The notes under the pieces are model-generated. The model had not been told where the DNA came from, made no database searches, and saw only the letters and a program-made list of their open reading frames with translations. The position numbers were made by a program, and so were the translations under genes. This document shows positions 43,568 to 53,964 of a DNA stretch of 64,000 nt, piece by piece. The DNA comes from Vandiemenella viatica (lineage: Eukaryota > Arthropoda > Insecta > Orthoptera > Morabidae): NCBI GenBank assembly GCA_031002005.1, contig CM061920.1, forward strand, positions 44,804,610 to 44,868,609. The letters run 5' to 3'. Position 1 is the stretch's first letter, and each line of letters starts with the position of its first letter.

Positions 43568-45541
43568 TAACTCTTGATGTTGGCTCAAAGTTCTATGGAA
43601 AATTTATAAAATAATTTTGGTTTGACTTGACCATGTAGCAGGATAACTCAACTTAAATGCTTGAGGTCACCATAATAGTTGTTACACCAGAAATATTGAA
43701 AAGGTTGTAAGATAACTATGGAATGATAACAGTTCACTTTCCGTAAATTTCAAGTTTATTTAAAAGAAAATCAAAAGTTAAAAATAGCATTTTACAGTTG
43801 AGTAGGCGAATCGAACACACTTTTCCAAAGTTTGCAAGTTGTGGAGAGATATTAGAACTGACCGAACCCCTGATGTAAATTTACAAGTTCATGTTACCAG
43901 TTATGCGCGCCATACACCAAAGTCCCAAGATGGCCGACTCAGTAGCTTCACCTCAACCTCCTTTCTCCCAACCGACTCGACACTTACACAGACTACATGC
44001 ACATACTGTCAGCTTGCAAAAGAATAAAGATGGAGTATCATGCCCGCACCAGATTATATAGGTTCTATGACGTCACAGCCGAAACACAGCTTTCTACTGC
44101 TGCCTAACCAAAATAGGCCTTAGCTAACTCGGTAACCAAACAGATATATGGTAATTAAAGACCGACAGTGTTTAGACTTTTTTAATAGGGAATCCGTGGA
44201 TATGCAGTGAGTAACTTTAAGTGCTTGGTTTTAAAGATCTATTTTATCCTAAGCGTATGAGGTGACCTATTTCCTACTTGGGGAAATACCTCATCTTTTA
44301 ATCTTGCATAATTTCGTCATTTCTGCTGAATCGCAATTTATCTAAATAATATTTATGTCAACGTGTTCTCCAAAAATTCCTGAGTTTAATGGTGTAAGTT
44401 TTATTGAGATTGATGCCTGGATAGTGAAATTACAGCTTTGACAAGATTTACAAAAATGATATGTGTGTTTTAATTTAATAACTTTACTTCTACTGCTTTT
44501 ATCGGAAATGTAAAATTACCAAAATATTCTTTGAATTAAATTACGTATTCTGAAAGTTGTCTCATCTCTGTATCTAACTTCGATTGGCTGTAATAAATTC
44601 CTAAACTTGGCACATGGTTTCATGATGAAATAATTTCTAAAATCTTTATAAAATCGGTTCTACTGCATGGAATAGCCTGAAATTAATATATGTGATATTA
44701 GATTTTTAGGTCTTTCAAGAAATCTACTTTTTATTCCGAAAGCTTTCTAGGATTCTGTGATAAAAAATGCTAAAAGTGAAGTGCATCTAACGAAGTGTTT
44801 AAAAATTGATATAAGTTATTTACATGTCCAGAAACTACTGAATTTTAGTGAATTTATTCTTTTATTAAACTATCATTCCTTTAAAACTACTTTATTTCAT
44901 TTAAAAGTGTGCATAAACAGTGAAATACCAAATATTAAAAATCTATTGTTTGGTGAACTGAATAACTGTGGATTATCACATTTCAGGTTAGTAGAAGGTT
45001 TTTATTTCATTATAGAAAGTTAATTTAGTTGTTTTATTAAATGTTGAGCCACTTTGTTGCTCTTAAATCGGTTAAGAAATGACGAAATGCTCACATAGTA
45101 GAAGCTCATTGTTTCAAAACTGAATTATTAATGATTATTTTATTCTCGGTTGTTTACTGTGATACAAAGTTTATATAGGGCTTTTATTTAATACTGACAG
45201 TCTTTACTGCATTTAAATTGGTTTAGAAATGGTAAAATTGACCTATAGCAAAGTTTGTTGTTTAGAAATTGAATTCATGTGAATTAACTTATTTCCTATC
45301 AAAATAATGTTTTCTTACTGTCATAGAAAGTTTACTTAGGTCTTTTATTAACTTTTAAATACCTTTACTGTTTCTGAAAGGGTTTATTTAGTCTGTTTGG
45401 TCATGGTATCTGCATACTCTATAAAGCGTCACTCTTCTAACCTATATAAGCGACGAAACTATTTGTTACTAAAGAGTTAGCTTCCTCCTATCTACCTAAA
45501 AGTGAGGAGCTAGAATTTGACAAAATTCTATGGTGCTTACA
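43517..45541 (-). mobile_element. LTR of the palindrome-LTR family, right arm (2,025 bp)
   Basis: Runs from TGTAAGCCCAAGGC to GGTGCTTACA on the + strand; the true orientation is -, judged by TATA and CRE sites (44054-44075). The first ~380 bp (43537 on) pairs with the left arm. U3 parts have diverged beyond the first 40 bases. It is full length compared with the solo LTR at 55528-57559. No target duplication is seen across its own ends, as expected if it is one half of an inverted pair. Confidence 0.75.
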
Positions 45542-46574
45542 TGCCCCCTGAAGATTGAAGTTATTTTCTAAAGAAAACTAACTGAACATCTTGAAAACAG
45601 AAAAGAAAAGCAAAAAAAAAAAAAAAAAAAGAAAAATTTAAAATCCCCAAAAGAAATAAACTACTCCCACAAAATGAACTATTGCATGTCAGTTCGGTTC
45701 TTTCTCTCCACCATTCATACTCAAAAGCAATAATTATTTTAACAATATCAAAAACTTTAACTTGCACTCCAAATTATTACAACATTTTCAAAAAACTCAT
45801 TCATTCTCTGAATATCAATATTAAACGGAAAATTATTAAATCTCAAACAAATTATTACCAAAAAGCAAAATGTGCAATATCAAATTGTCACAAAATATTA
45901 ACATTTGTAACATAAATAATCACAAAAATATCAGACAAATTATCAAAATAAGAAACAAAGTGTTATAGATACAAATTACAAAAGTACATTAAAAATATTA
46001 ACACAAGAAACATCAAATTTGTTTTCAGAAAAGTAGATAGTAATGTGTATTATTTTACAAACATATAAATAGAAAATTGTTATGTTTTATAAACAAATTG
46101 TATTATGAAATTCCATATATGGAAAGTCTTTCGTTTTATAAACGTCTTTGTTTAAATATTATTTTGTTTTTGTTTTGGCCTTAAACTACCACTTTCCCTT
46201 TTATCACTGATCACAGAACTCCCTAATAATGGGTGAAAACCCAAGTCCTGTAATGGGAGCAGGCTGTAAGGCTCGCAAATTATACAAAGCAATAGCCTTA
46301 TGGATAGATCTGCCGAGAAATGTCCATTTTCCCCGGTTCCTGTCGCAGCAGGAATGGCCTGGGGAACTCGGTCAGCTAGCTGGTCTGTGAATAATACAAA
46401 ACAGAAAAGACAATGGGAATTAGTGGTGGCCAAACTGTTCTTAAACACTAACATATACATACAAGAAAATATAAAAGTAAAATACAAAAGTAGATACAAA
46501 AGTAAATGTACAATAAACATAGTAAATACAATAATGTTCCCATGAGTTGTTGGGAAATGAAATCTTATATATAT
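45542..46574. other. AT-rich spacer, no gene recognised
   Basis: Includes a 19-nt A run near 45611. A less AT-rich block (46190-46420) has overlapping ORFs on both strands without a domain I recognise. Could contain internal remains of the LTR element to its left, but no coding motif supports this. Confidence 0.45.
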
Positions 46575-48060
46575 TGTAATAGATGCAATAGTGGGTGCTC
46601 AGAAAAAGGGAGGGGGGATTTATAATTAAATCCTGAAATACGAAAAACATTTATATAATGATGCTATAAGGGGATCTAATAGGTTACTAACTAGAACCAT
46701 GAATTTCAGACACAAAATAAAACCTCATTTATTGAGTCTTATGGCCTTACAAGGTCGGGTAGTAATTAACGTTACGTTAAACACAATTAGATCAGCAAAA
46801 ACAAGCAATACCCGACGTTTACAATTCGCCGGAGTAAGCAAACAAAACTGAATGAAATATCTCAAACAAGTAATAAAAACAGCAAAGTTAACATTGAAAT
46901 CACATGGCAACACAGGCCATCAAATTGAAGCTAACATTTTACTGTACAAAGGAAAATACCAGGGGGGCGCCGTATAAAGTGAATGAAAAGCATCAAAATT
47001 GAATTAACAAACAGCAAGATGCTTAAAAAATTGAATTGAAATATAAATCCAGCTAGCTCAGAATTTAAGTGGCGGGAGCAGAGTCTTAACCCAGGCGTCG
47101 CTTAAGGGCACATAAGTCTGTTAAAATCCACTGGATAGTGACCGTCGTTTCTGGTACATTACCATAGTATCATCGCCGTGATGGTGAGCGACAAACACAA
47201 TGCCACTGCAGCAATGGAAGCTAAATAAGCGGCTACGACCGCGTTATTAGCATAACTTCCAAATAATGGCAAGCACGCCACTCAACATCTCGCTTTTCCA
47301 AAGCAAGAAATGATCAACCACAATGATCATCAGAAAGCGTGCCGGCTAGCACGTCTGTTCACCAGCTCGTCTTGGACCCAAGTCACGTCTGCTCATCAGC
47401 TCGTCTTGGACAGAAGTCACGTCCGTTCATCAGCTCGTCTTGGACAGAAGTCACGTCCGTTCATCAGCTCGTCTTGGACAGAAGTGTCCTCTCTAAAAAA
47501 TGGCTCCCTCTTCTTTCTCGGCTAGTTGCTCGCCACATGAAAAAGAACTCCACGGAATTAGTCTTGTAGCCCCCAATAAATGTTCAGGATTGGCTAGCTA
47601 CACATTTCCGTCGTCACGTGTTTAATATCACGCGTCGCATTCGCTGACTCCTTCGCGCGTTTCCTACTTGGCCTTCGGGATAGCGGCAAGGTGGGGTAGT
47701 TCGTTGACCGAATTCCAACGGGACTCAAGCCGGGCTGGCCCGGCGTCACCTTGTCGCCTCGCCTGCTCCATTGTTCCACCCTCAACGGTCGAAATGGCAG
47801 TCTCTAGCCTTCAATATTTACGCGTTCTGAGCCATGCGTTTACAGAAAAATTAATTTATAATAAACTATACCTTTGGCCGCCCTGGTTTTAAACATACGT
47901 TTAACCTATCCAGACAACCCTCATTATTTACAATTAATTTACACGTTCCAAGATTAAATAATTAATCAACTTGAATATAATAAAAAGGAAAAAAAAGAAA
48001 TATGAATATAATTAATAATGATTTGATTATATTCATTGTGGGTGACGCTGTCACACCACA
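46575..48060 (-). repeat. 3' LTR of the RT-less gypsy element (1,486 bp)
   Basis: Plus-strand boundaries TGTAATAG ... CACACCACA. Contains four or so copies of a 34-bp tandem unit (CAGCTCGTCTTGGACAGAAG core) at 47360-47490. Short ORFs here are duplicated in the other LTR and are not genes. Confidence 0.93.
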
Positions 48061-49011
48061 ATATACCTGCCACCCAATCAAAATAAAATTATGCCAATAA
48101 TTTTATTTGAACTATTGTAACCCTACAGTTGCATCAAAATCATTGCCTACATTATAGTTTCATGGTTCCAGCTCACTCAAACTATCGCATACATGTGACC
48201 TCTTTAAATATGTAAATACGACACGTGACTCTGGTTAACATAAATAATGAAATGTCTTATCCTAATATGCAAAGTAAAACATCATAAAACATTGACAGGT
48301 ACATAGATGTAAATGAACGACAAAATAGATCTGTTCAATCAATAAACAAAAAATGATGTAAGCACAAGATAATAACATTAAAACTAAACAACCCAATTAA
48401 TTATTTACAACGGGCTATGCAAATCTAGCACATGTGTTGAAGTTAGATATAGCAACAACAAGAATAAAGAATGCACCGAATGTCCATTATCAAGGCCGAC
48501 ACAAGTATGCCGAAACCACATAACATGAAAATCAAATGAAAAGAAAAATCTTCCGCGAATTTACATAATTTAATCCTTCCGCGAATTTACATAATTGTCC
48601 ATACAATACAAAAGAAAGACGGTTCTCGCAAAATGAACTATATTATGCTTTCTAAACTACACTCGTAGCAAAGACATTATAGCGGTGAAACTAAGCGATC
48701 AGCTGTTTCCACTTTGCCCGCTCTGTTGTTGTCAGTAAGCGCTGTCCCGTTAGGCTTCGGCTCAGGCTACCTGTTTTCGTTTAACCTGATTACGATCCTT
48801 CCAGGAAAACTGGCGGTCGGCACAGCCGCTACTCCAAACAGCTGAGCGTCCTTTACCTGTTCTCGCTGCGCTAGCGCTACGCTCGTTAGGCAATTACGTG
48901 TCTTAAGACTGACACTCTCACTTTCTAAAGATATGCTCTACGTTATTACCTAACTAAATGTACATTGATCCTTAAGCTATATTTACAAACATCCGTCTAG
49001 GAACTTGTAGA
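48061..49011. other. 3' untranslated part of the gypsy element
   Basis: About 950 bp between the integrase stop and the 3' LTR. It contains a direct repeat TCCGCGAATTTACATAAT at 48551 and 48577. A purine-rich stretch next to the LTR on the - strand (GGGTGGCAGG) may be the polypurine tract. No env-like ORF. Confidence 0.6.
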
Positions 49012-49362
49012 CTATGCTGTGTGAAACGGGCGCAAATTCCGGGCATTATGCGGGCCGAACTCCGTTCTGCCGTCGGTCAGCATGTAGCAGTTTGGGGAGA
49101 TAATCCTCGCTACTGAGAACGGTCCCGAATACAGCAGAAAGAATTTTGAAATTAATTTTCGCTGTGCGTCAGACGGGGTCATAGTCCTAAGTAGCACCTG
49201 CTGCCCGACGCTAAACGTTTGCGTCCGCAATCCGTCGTGCTTGCGTTGCCGCTTCGTAGCTTTCTCTACCAAGAATTCATGTGCTTTCTTGATGTCATCC
49301 TCGGGATTCTTCTCGGGTTGATCCTTAAATTTTACATTGACACGAATCAGACGCCGTCTCAT
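49012..49362 (-). pseudogene. Integrase C-terminal remnant
   Basis: 116 codons. A basic helix (KKAHEFLVEKATKRQRKHD) leads to the GQQVLLRT and KFFLLYSGPF blocks of the gypsy integrase C-terminal barrel, then a RIISPNCYML stretch and RNLRPFH. No H2C2 finger or DDE core precedes it. It is joined by deletion to the protease part. Confidence 0.85.
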
Positions 49363-49390
49363 CCCGCACGAAATGATCGTGAGTTTCTCA

Positions 49391-49818
49391 TTAGCATCGG
49401 CATAGCTTTGGCTTTGACTGTGGCGCTGTCGTCAAGTTTCTCGTCAGTATCGGCATAGCTTTAGCTTCCGTGCTGGCGTCAAGTTTCCCTTTTTCCCGCA
49501 TTTTGTCGGTTGGGTTCTGTGGTATGAGATTTTGCTCGTCAGCTGATGCGCATATAGCTCTTCCTCCGTTATTCAAATTGCCTTCGCGTCCCGCGGTGTC
49601 TTGCATTGGTTTGGAACTATTTATTCCAAGGCTCTGCTCGCAGGCCTCATGTTTCCAATGCAACACCTCCGGAACCAAATTCGTCACCGTCTTATTTCCC
49701 CAATCCAGAATGACTTTACGTTTTGCTAAGAGGTCGCATCCAACGATCACATCTTGCGTCAAACCGGGTACTATAAGTAGTGGCAACATTAACTCGCTAT
49801 TCGCGACTTTCACGGGGA
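49391..49818 (-). pseudogene. Protease C-terminal part and linker, truncated
   Basis: A one-base frame change near 49850 (GAGAAAAGATC) moves the protease into this frame, where LLIVPGLTQDVIVGCDLL (near 49770) is the second half of the fold including the I-x-G-x-D loop. A hydrophilic linker follows and stops at 49391, next to a 47-bp imperfect tandem duplication. RT, RNase H and the integrase core that should come next are absent. Confidence 0.75.
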
Positions 49819-50154
49819 TTAGCGCTTGCGTGCTAACGATCTTTTCTCTCTTCCTATTGCAGGAACCACCGTAACTTGCGTTGTGGGAATTACTTTTAGC
49901 CGCGGATTCTTATCTTTCAAGCGTAGCAGAAATTTCTTAGACATTACGGAGACAGACGATCCCGAGTCAATTAAAATATTCGCCCGTATGCCATATGCAA
50001 TAATATCTACACGGGGACACTTCGCGCGCGCCATGAGGCTGTCGCCGGATACCATATCTTCTTCTTCTTCGATATTTTCCGGTCCTTCGCCGCGCCAATA
50101 TTCCAAACTTCCGAGGCAAATGCTGTCGGCGTTTGCAGCGTCCCCCGAAAAATC
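49819..50154 (-). pseudogene. Protease N-terminal part, in Gag frame after one stop
   Basis: Directly after the Gag TGA (50155-50157) the same frame stays open for 111 codons. It contains the LIDSGSSVSVMS block (near 50000) with the catalytic D-S-G of retroviral-type aspartic proteases. It ends at a stop at 49819, and the rest of the protease lies in another frame. The single in-frame TGA between Gag and protease would permit readthrough, or it may be a simple mutation. Confidence 0.75.
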
Positions 50155-51954
50155 TCATTGTGACGGCGGGGAATTAGACACGTTGCTAACGCCGCCCACA
50201 TTTTCCTCCGTCGCCTTTGCACACCTTTCCGGTTCCGCGTTTTCAATTGAGATCGCGTTCACTGGAAATTCTTGTGGATACGCGGATCGGTTGTTTCCCG
50301 ACCGCTGATGATTTCTATCATCCTTCCATTGTGTATTTCCGTTCTTCCATTTCTTCCCTCCATTACGATTGCCGGAATTTTGATTGGAAGATTTCCCATT
50401 CTGTCCATCAGCATAGGAAGCTTTATTGCCGCCATGCGGTCGCTTAGACTCGCTTTGCGCTTCGCCATGGTTTCGTTCCGCGTCTTGTCTCGCCAGATTA
50501 TCGGCCATTTTCCCGATTCTGTCAAGGTTACCGACGGTTTCTAGCAGTTCTGGTATCGTACGAATGATCACGGGGTTAATGAGTGACTGCACTTGTGGAC
50601 CAAAGTGCGCGATCACCATCTCTATGAACTCTCCGTCCGTCATTTTGTCGTCGAATTGCCTACACTGTACCAGCAAAGTTTTCACGTAGCTTTCCATTGA
50701 ATAATGCCACTTGGGAATGTACCTTCCTTGGTACAGCTTTATCCTCGCCTGGTTCTGGATCTTTTTCGACCAGAAGGTCTCAAGAAACAGGACTCTGAAT
50801 TCGGCGTAAGATAAGTTAGTTTCGGACGCAATTTTCAGCCAGAGTCTGTCTGTTTCTGAAAATGATTCCTCGACTAACATAAGCTTCATGGAATCAGGCA
50901 CTCCTTTGATTTCGAAATACCGCTCCATTTCGGTAAGATAAATTCTAGGATTTACGTCCTTGCGGGACCCAAAACGTGGCAACTTAAGCTCGATATTAGC
51001 TGCAGCGTACTGTGCGTAATTCGCGTGAACAATATTCCCGCTAGCGTTGGTACTACTCACTTCCTTCATTTTGGATTCCAACTGCGCCAGTTTTGAATTA
51101 GTGTTCTGCGCAAGTGTTTGCTGTGAGGCTTGCAAATCCTGTTGTGCCGTTTGTACTCGTTCAACCGAACTTGTGACCTCCGACACCTTTGCATTTACGG
51201 CCTGCAAGCTTCGTTCAGTATTGTCTTTAATCTCGTGGACAAATTCCGAAATTTGACCGAGACTCTGGTGGCTTTCTTGCCGCACGTGCTCGACAGATTT
51301 TTCGGTCGCGTCCAAACGCTTCGAGATTTCCGCGCTTGATTCCTGCAATGCAGTGCATGTTGCCTGAATCGTATCTGTGCGTCTCTCCAACACTGAAACA
51401 TTCGCTCGCATCTCCGATTTGAATGCACTCATTTCACGGGTCATTTCCTCGCGAAAAACGGACAATTTTCCGTCCATGCCCTTCAATAAAGCACTTTGTG
51501 ATTCAAATTTTTGATTTAACTCCTCCCGTAATGAGACAGAATTTTGACTTTGTGCATCCAATTTCGAATCCAATTTCTTGTTCATTTCTGTTTGCGAAGC
51601 CATTTGTCTACTTAATTCCGCCAGCATGTTAAAGATTAGGTTCGGGTCTTGAAATTGTGCGGTCGCCGGTGGCAATTCTACCGTACTTTGCGACGCACCA
51701 TGTGTTCCAATATCTGCCCGCATGGGTGAATTTTGAACGGTTTCATTGTCTGGGGTTGGAAAAATCCCTAACTGTTCCCCATCTAATGATGCATTTGAAT
51801 GGATGCTACGCGTACTAGGAGTATCATTGCACTCTTCGTCCGCCAACGGCATTTCGTGTATTTCCGGTGCTTGATTCATCGCGTCAGTTTGCTCGGAAAT
51901 GTTATGAACAATAAATTGATCCGCCCTATTAATGGTGCGTGACCTCAACTTCAT
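50155..51954 (-). CDS. gag: Gag polyprotein of the RT-less gypsy element, intact frame
   Basis: The frame is open from 52023; I place the start at the ATG at 51954 (MKLRSRT, a usual Gag opening). The product of about 599 residues has an acidic N-terminus and a long coiled-coil (roughly residues 110-300, with ELNQKFE and MRANVSVLERR stretches). The capsid-like retrotransposon Gag domain starts with ELKLPRFGSRKDVNP (about residue 325) and includes the FRVLFLETFW and SLINP blocks. The C-terminus is Asn/Gly/Lys-rich with no CCHC knuckle. It would assemble particles in the cytoplasm. No stops or frameshifts are seen, in contrast to the deleted pol. Confidence 0.9.
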   Translation of the reverse strand: MKLRSRTINRADQFIVHNISEQTDAMNQAPEIHEMPLADEECNDTPSTRSIHSNASLDGEQLGIFPTPDNETVQNSPMRADIGTHGASQSTVELPPATAQFQDPNLIFNMLAELSRQMASQTEMNKKLDSKLDAQSQNSVSLREELNQKFESQSALLKGMDGKLSVFREEMTREMSAFKSEMRANVSVLERRTDTIQATCTALQESSAEISKRLDATEKSVEHVRQESHQSLGQISEFVHEIKDNTERSLQAVNAKVSEVTSSVERVQTAQQDLQASQQTLAQNTNSKLAQLESKMKEVSSTNASGNIVHANYAQYAAANIELKLPRFGSRKDVNPRIYLTEMERYFEIKGVPDSMKLMLVEESFSETDRLWLKIASETNLSYAEFRVLFLETFWSKKIQNQARIKLYQGRYIPKWHYSMESYVKTLLVQCRQFDDKMTDGEFIEMVIAHFGPQVQSLINPVIIRTIPELLETVGNLDRIGKMADNLARQDAERNHGEAQSESKRPHGGNKASYADGQNGKSSNQNSGNRNGGKKWKNGNTQWKDDRNHQRSGNNRSAYPQEFPVNAISIENAEPERCAKATEENVGGVSNVSNSPPSQ

Positions 51955-52454
51955 AGATTTTGTCGTAAGATACAAAATTTCAACTCCGAACAATTTGAAC
52001 AATCGACAACAAACAAAACACAACCGGCACGATTTAACTCGAAAAGTACAGCATTAAACAAATTTCGCGCATAAATCCCTTCAACATGAAATAAAACCCA
52101 TCCAAAATTGAACAATAAGGAAAAACAACGATGTTTCATGCGACACAAATACCTCAACACATGAGCGAAATCAGCATAAAAAAAATCTTAACTTTTACCA
52201 TGCATTAAAATTTCAAAAGCACTGACTCTATCTTTAATTTTAAACTAACCATGCTTGATGCAAGTGAACGAAAATATACTTGAACAACTGATTGAAATAA
52301 ATCACACATTTAGATTTAAATCAAGCATGGCAAACAAAGCAAACAAATTTCAACATAAAACTTATTCTAAAATAATAAAATGAATCAACACAGGTCACAT
52401 CCATGGATTTTTTTAAGACTTGTAAAATTCTCAAAATAATTTCGACTTGCAAAA

Positions 52455-52474
52455 GCCCGAAACGTTGGGTGCCA
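52455..52474 (-). other. Primer-binding site
   Basis: On the - strand, two bases after the 5' LTR end comes TGGCACCCAACGTTTCGGGC. The TGG start and the position are those of a tRNA primer-binding site; the TGGCxCCCAACG form is common in gypsy-type elements. The tRNA is not assigned. Confidence 0.8.
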
Positions 52475-52476
52475 AT

Positions 52477-53960
52477 TGTAATAAATACAATAAGCGGGCT
52501 CTTGAAAAAAGGGAGGGGGGATTTAATTAATTATCCTGAAATACGAAAAACATTTATATAATGATGCTATAAGGGGGATCTAATAGGTTACTAACTAGAA
52601 CCATGAATTTCAGACACAAAATAAAACCTCATTTATTGAGTCTTATGGCCTTACAAGGTCGGGTAGTAATTAACGTTACGTTAAACACAATTAGATCAGC
52701 AAAAACAAGCAATACCCGACGTTTACAATTCGCCGGAGTAAGCAAACAAAACTGAATGAAATATCTCAAACAAGTAATAAAAACAGCAAAGTTAACATTG
52801 AAATCACATGGCAACACAGGCCATCAAATTGAAGCTAACATTTTACTGTACAAAGGAAAATACCAGGGGGCGCCGTATAAAGTGAATGAAAAGCATCAAA
52901 ATTGAATTAACAAACAGCAAGATGCTTAAAAAATTGAATTGAAATATAAATCCAGCTAGCTCAGAATTTAAGTGGCGGGAGCAGAGTCTTAACCCAGGCG
53001 TCGCTTAAGGGCACATAAGTCTGTTAAAATCCACTGGATAGTGACCGTCGTTTCTGGTACATTACCATAGTATCATCGCCGTGATGGTGAGCGACAAACA
53101 CAATGCCACTGCAGCAATGGAAGCTAAATAAGCGGCTACGACCGCGTTATTAGCATAACTTCCAAATAATGGCAAGCACGCCACTCAACATCTCGCTTTT
53201 CCAAAGCAAGAAATGATCAACCACAATGATCATCAGAAAGCGTGCCGGCTAGCACGTCTGTTCACCAGCTCGTCTTGGACCCAAGTCACGTCTGCTCATC
53301 AGCTCGTCTTGGACAGAAGTCACGTCCGTTCATCAGCTCGTCTTGGACAGAAGTCACGTCCGTTCATCAGCTCGTCTTGGACAGAAGTGTCCTCTCAAAA
53401 ATGGCTCCCTCTTCTTTCTCGGCTAGTTGCTCGCCACATGAAAAAGAACTCCACGGAATTAGTCTTGTAGCCCCCAATAAATGTTCAGGATTGGCTAGCT
53501 ACACATTTCCGTCGTCACGTGTTTAATATCACGCGTCGCATTCGCTGACTCCTTCGCGCGTTTCCTACTTGGCCTTCGGGATAGCGGCAAGGTGGGGTAG
53601 TTCGTTGACCGAATTCCAACGGGACTCAAGCCGGGCTGGCCCGGCGTCACCTTGTCGCCTCGCCTGCTCCATTGTTCCACCCTCAACGGTCGAAATGGCA
53701 GTCTCTAGCCTTCAATATTTACGCGTTCTGAGCCATGCGTTTACAGAAAAATTAATTTATAATAAACTATACCTTTGGCCGCCCTGGTTTAAACATACGT
53801 TTAACCTATCCAGACAACCCTCATTATTTACAATTAATTTACACGTTCCAAGATTAAATAATTAATCAACTTGAATATAATAAAAAGGAAAAAAAAGAAA
53901 TATGAATATAATTAATAATGATTTGATTATATTCATTGTGGGTGACGCTGTCACACCACA
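52477..53960 (-). repeat. 5' LTR of the RT-less gypsy element (1,484 bp)
   Basis: Near-identical to the other LTR; differs mostly near the end next to the primer-binding site (TGTAATAAATACAATAAGCG against TGTAATAGATGCAATAGTGG) and by single-base indels near 52872, 53395 and 53790. Contains the same 34-bp tandem unit at 53263-53393. It should hold the promoter for transcription towards the left. Confidence 0.93.
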
Positions 53961-53964
53961 ATAT

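Larger units (their letters stand above)
46575..53960 (-). mobile_element. Ty3/gypsy LTR retrotransposon, 7.39 kb, reverse transcriptase deleted
   Basis: Two nearly identical LTRs (46575-48060 and 52477-53960) begin TGTG and end TACA in element orientation. They flank a 4.4-kb interior. A 4-bp duplication ATAT lies at 46571-46574 and 53961-53964. A primer-binding site follows the 5' LTR on the right. The interior has gag, a protease region and the C-terminal end of integrase, but RT, RNase H and the integrase core are missing. LTR differences are few (mostly in the first 60 bp and single indels), so insertion is recent. It would need pol supplied by an autonomous relative. Confidence 0.93.

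Noticed and set aside
45542..46574. Internal region of a full LTR element belonging to the LTR at 43517-45541
   Set aside because: No gag, protease, RT or integrase motif and no second LTR in direct orientation next to it.
46725..47785. Paired ORFs repeated in both gypsy LTRs
   Set aside because: They lie in LTRs, occur twice because the LTRs are duplicates, and have no domain.
50217..51632. + strand ORFs over gag
   Set aside because: Antisense shadows of the intact - strand gag frame.
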